A stretch of 6,602 bases of DNA. It comes from Anaerobacillus sp. (GTDB lineage: Bacteria > Bacillota > Bacilli > Bacillales_H > Anaerobacillaceae). The stretch covers positions 1 through 6,602 of the forward strand of contig SKOL01000554.1 in assembly GCA_007120055.1 (NCBI GenBank), written 5' to 3'. The position numbers were made by a program, and so were the translations under genes. The notes under the pieces are model-generated. The model saw only the letters and a list, made by a program, of their open reading frames with translations. It did not search any database and was not told the DNA's origin. This document shows positions 5,412-6,602 of this stretch, piece by piece (within the stretch, counting starts at the first letter, position 1; each line of letters opens with the position of its first letter).

Positions 5412-6597
5412 TTTTCCCACCTCCGATTGGGACAACTTGTCCAGCTCTACTTTTACTTTCAACCCGGTACACCGTGGTACCACTTTGTTTCCAAGCATGA
5501 TAAATGTTTTCTTCTACGTCACTATATTCCCCTAAATGAATGATGAAGGGTTGAGCGCCAGTTTTCATTTCTACGACCTTTAACATCTCATGTGGTTGGG
5601 TTGTTACCGCGTTTTTGTTAACTCTTGCTAACAGTTCTAACGCTTTCATTAATTGGTCTTTCCCTAGCCCTGATGGTAAATGAATGCAAACAAGGCGTGG
5701 AACTCTAATGTTAATAAAGAGTTCAAATGAAATGTGATGTTTCGTTGCGTATTGACAGATAAAGGCAACTTGACTTAAAACATCTTCAAGTGTTTCGATC
5801 GTCATTTGGGAGCGATCCTCATTACGAACGTTGACGACAATTGACCATTTTAACACCGTCGTTTTTTCATAGATTTTTGTTTGTAATTCATTAGTTCTCG
5901 CTGAAGCTTTCCAATTAATCCGGTTGAAAGGGTCATTTTGTACGTATTCACGAGTTCCCATCGTCATCATTACATCTTCATGAACGGCTTGCTGTTTCGG
6001 GTGTTGCCCTTGTTTATGTTGCAATACATGTTCTAAGCCTTTTACAGCCTTAGGTGTAGGATATACAATCATTTCACCACGAAAATATCCATTATAATTA
6101 AGACGGAGTTGGCTAATTTTTAGTAAATCATAGACCGTATACTCGATCGATCTAATTTGGACCACTCCTCTTTTTAAAGCGGTAATATCGATATTTTGTT
6201 GTTTTTTAGTGAAAGGTTGGATTGATAAAGAGTAGCGGTATAAAGATTGCTTATTCACCTCTGTATCAGCAACTTTCACAGCTTCATCAGGATCATATAG
6301 GAAAAAGGCTAGCTCTCCATTGAAAATAGGAAACTTACCTTGGTTTTCAATCGGAATGGTAATGCTAGACTTATCTTCTGGAAACATACGCACAATTTCA
6401 GTTTCATCTGGAATTGTTGTATTTTTATAGGAGTACTTTAAATAATAGCTACTTAGACCGATCAATAATGTTAGTAACATAGCTAAACCGAAAATAAGCG
6501 CCGATTGATTAATCAAAGTAACAATGAATAAAATCGGTATCGTTGGGCCTAAAAAACGATAAATTTGAGGTGCTCTATATTCTTGATTCCAGCTCAT
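5392..6597 (-). CDS. DUF58 domain membrane-anchored protein (401 aa, YeaD-like)
   Basis: Two hydrophobic segments at about 15-31 and 33-49 form an N-terminal hairpin anchor. A beta-rich region follows (about 60-180), then the DUF58 signature at 214-236: GTREYVQNDPFNRINWKASA and the following RT. This is the diagnostic G-x-REY-x5-D-x2-R-x-I-x-W-K-x-S/A-AR pattern; the rest resembles a von Willebrand A-type fold. DUF58 proteins are usually encoded with MoxR-family AAA+ ATPases and TgpA-like membrane proteins and are thought to act with them at the envelope; their precise role is not settled. The ATG at 6597 is the natural start, but only 5 nt lie upstream, so its ribosome binding site is outside the window. 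The start context TAATGA would overlap a stop codon of an upstream gene, consistent with a tightly packed operon, perhaps with moxR first (inference). The operon promoter is not in view. Confidence 0.88.
   Translation of the reverse strand: MSWNQEYRAPQIYRFLGPTIPILFIVTLINQSALIFGLAMLLTLLIGLSSYYLKYSYKNTTIPDETEIVRMFPEDKSSITIPIENQGKFPIFNGELAFFLYDPDEAVKVADTEVNKQSLYRYSLSIQPFTKKQQNIDITALKRGVVQIRSIEYTVYDLLKISQLRLNYNGYFRGEMIVYPTPKAVKGLEHVLQHKQGQHPKQQAVHEDVMMTMGTREYVQNDPFNRINWKASARTNELQTKIYEKTTVLKWSIVVNVRNEDRSQMTIETLEDVLSQVAFICQYATKHHISFELFINIRVPRLVCIHLPSGLGKDQLMKALELLARVNKNAVTTQPHEMLKVVEMKTGAQPFIIHLGEYSDVEENIYHAWKQSGTTVYRVESKSRAGQVVPIGGGKNEAMAN
5418..5424 (-). promoter_or_regulatory. Ribosome binding site of the membrane protein, inside the DUF58 coding region
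   Basis: GGAGGTG on the minus strand (5424-5418) also encodes part of the IGGGK near the DUF58 C-terminus. It supports the ATG at 5411 and translational coupling of the two genes. Confidence 0.8.
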
Positions 6598-6602
6598 TAA
6601 CG

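Noticed and set aside
1..6602. CRISPR array, tRNA, rRNA or insertion sequence with transposase
   Set aside because: No regularly spaced repeats, no tRNA cloverleaf or rRNA-like sequence, and no transposase-like protein were seen.

Overview
The window looks like chromosomal DNA of a low-GC Bacillota, most likely a Bacillaceae species. The reasons are AT-rich codon use, strong AGGAGG-type ribosome binding sites, TTG and GTG starts, a YjfB-type small motility protein, and a DUF58 operon of the kind known from Bacillus. The genus cannot be fixed from the sequence; an alkaliphilic or Anaerobacillus-like relative is only a guess.

Layout: (i) 1-104, minus strand, is the 5' end of a small DeoR-type helix-turn-helix regulator that runs off the left edge. 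(ii) 264-464, minus strand, is a 66-residue YjfB-family putative motility protein with its own sigma-A-like promoter at 486-514. (iii) 515-1014 is a regulatory intergenic region. It holds a 20-bp hairpin (593-642), a promoter (740-766), a c-di-GMP-I (GEMM-I) riboswitch aptamer (798-892), and an expression platform with mutually exclusive antiterminator and terminator (881-927). (iv) 1015-3951, plus strand, is a 978-residue cytosolic c-di-GMP enzyme with the order PAS-PAS-PAS-GGDEF-EAL-PilZ. Its stop codon lies inside a long terminator hairpin. (v) 3991-4147 is a GC-rich (about 51%) element with imperfect terminal inverted repeats. (vi) 4224-6597, minus strand, is a translationally coupled pair: a DUF58 protein, then a polytopic membrane protein with a DUF4129-like tail. 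The operon continues upstream beyond the right edge.

How it works together: the central unit is a c-di-GMP circuit. The leader RNA appears to bind c-di-GMP and, by the base-pairing logic, to stop transcription when ligand is bound. The gene it controls has a degenerate but plausible synthase motif (SGDEF, no RxxD inhibitory site), a complete EAL phosphodiesterase motif set, and a C-terminal PilZ c-di-GMP receptor. The same second messenger can therefore be sensed in the RNA leader and in the PilZ domain, and made and/or broken in between. The divergent YjfB-like gene fits a motility/sessility theme. The convergent DUF58 operon appears unrelated and is separated by a bidirectional terminator.
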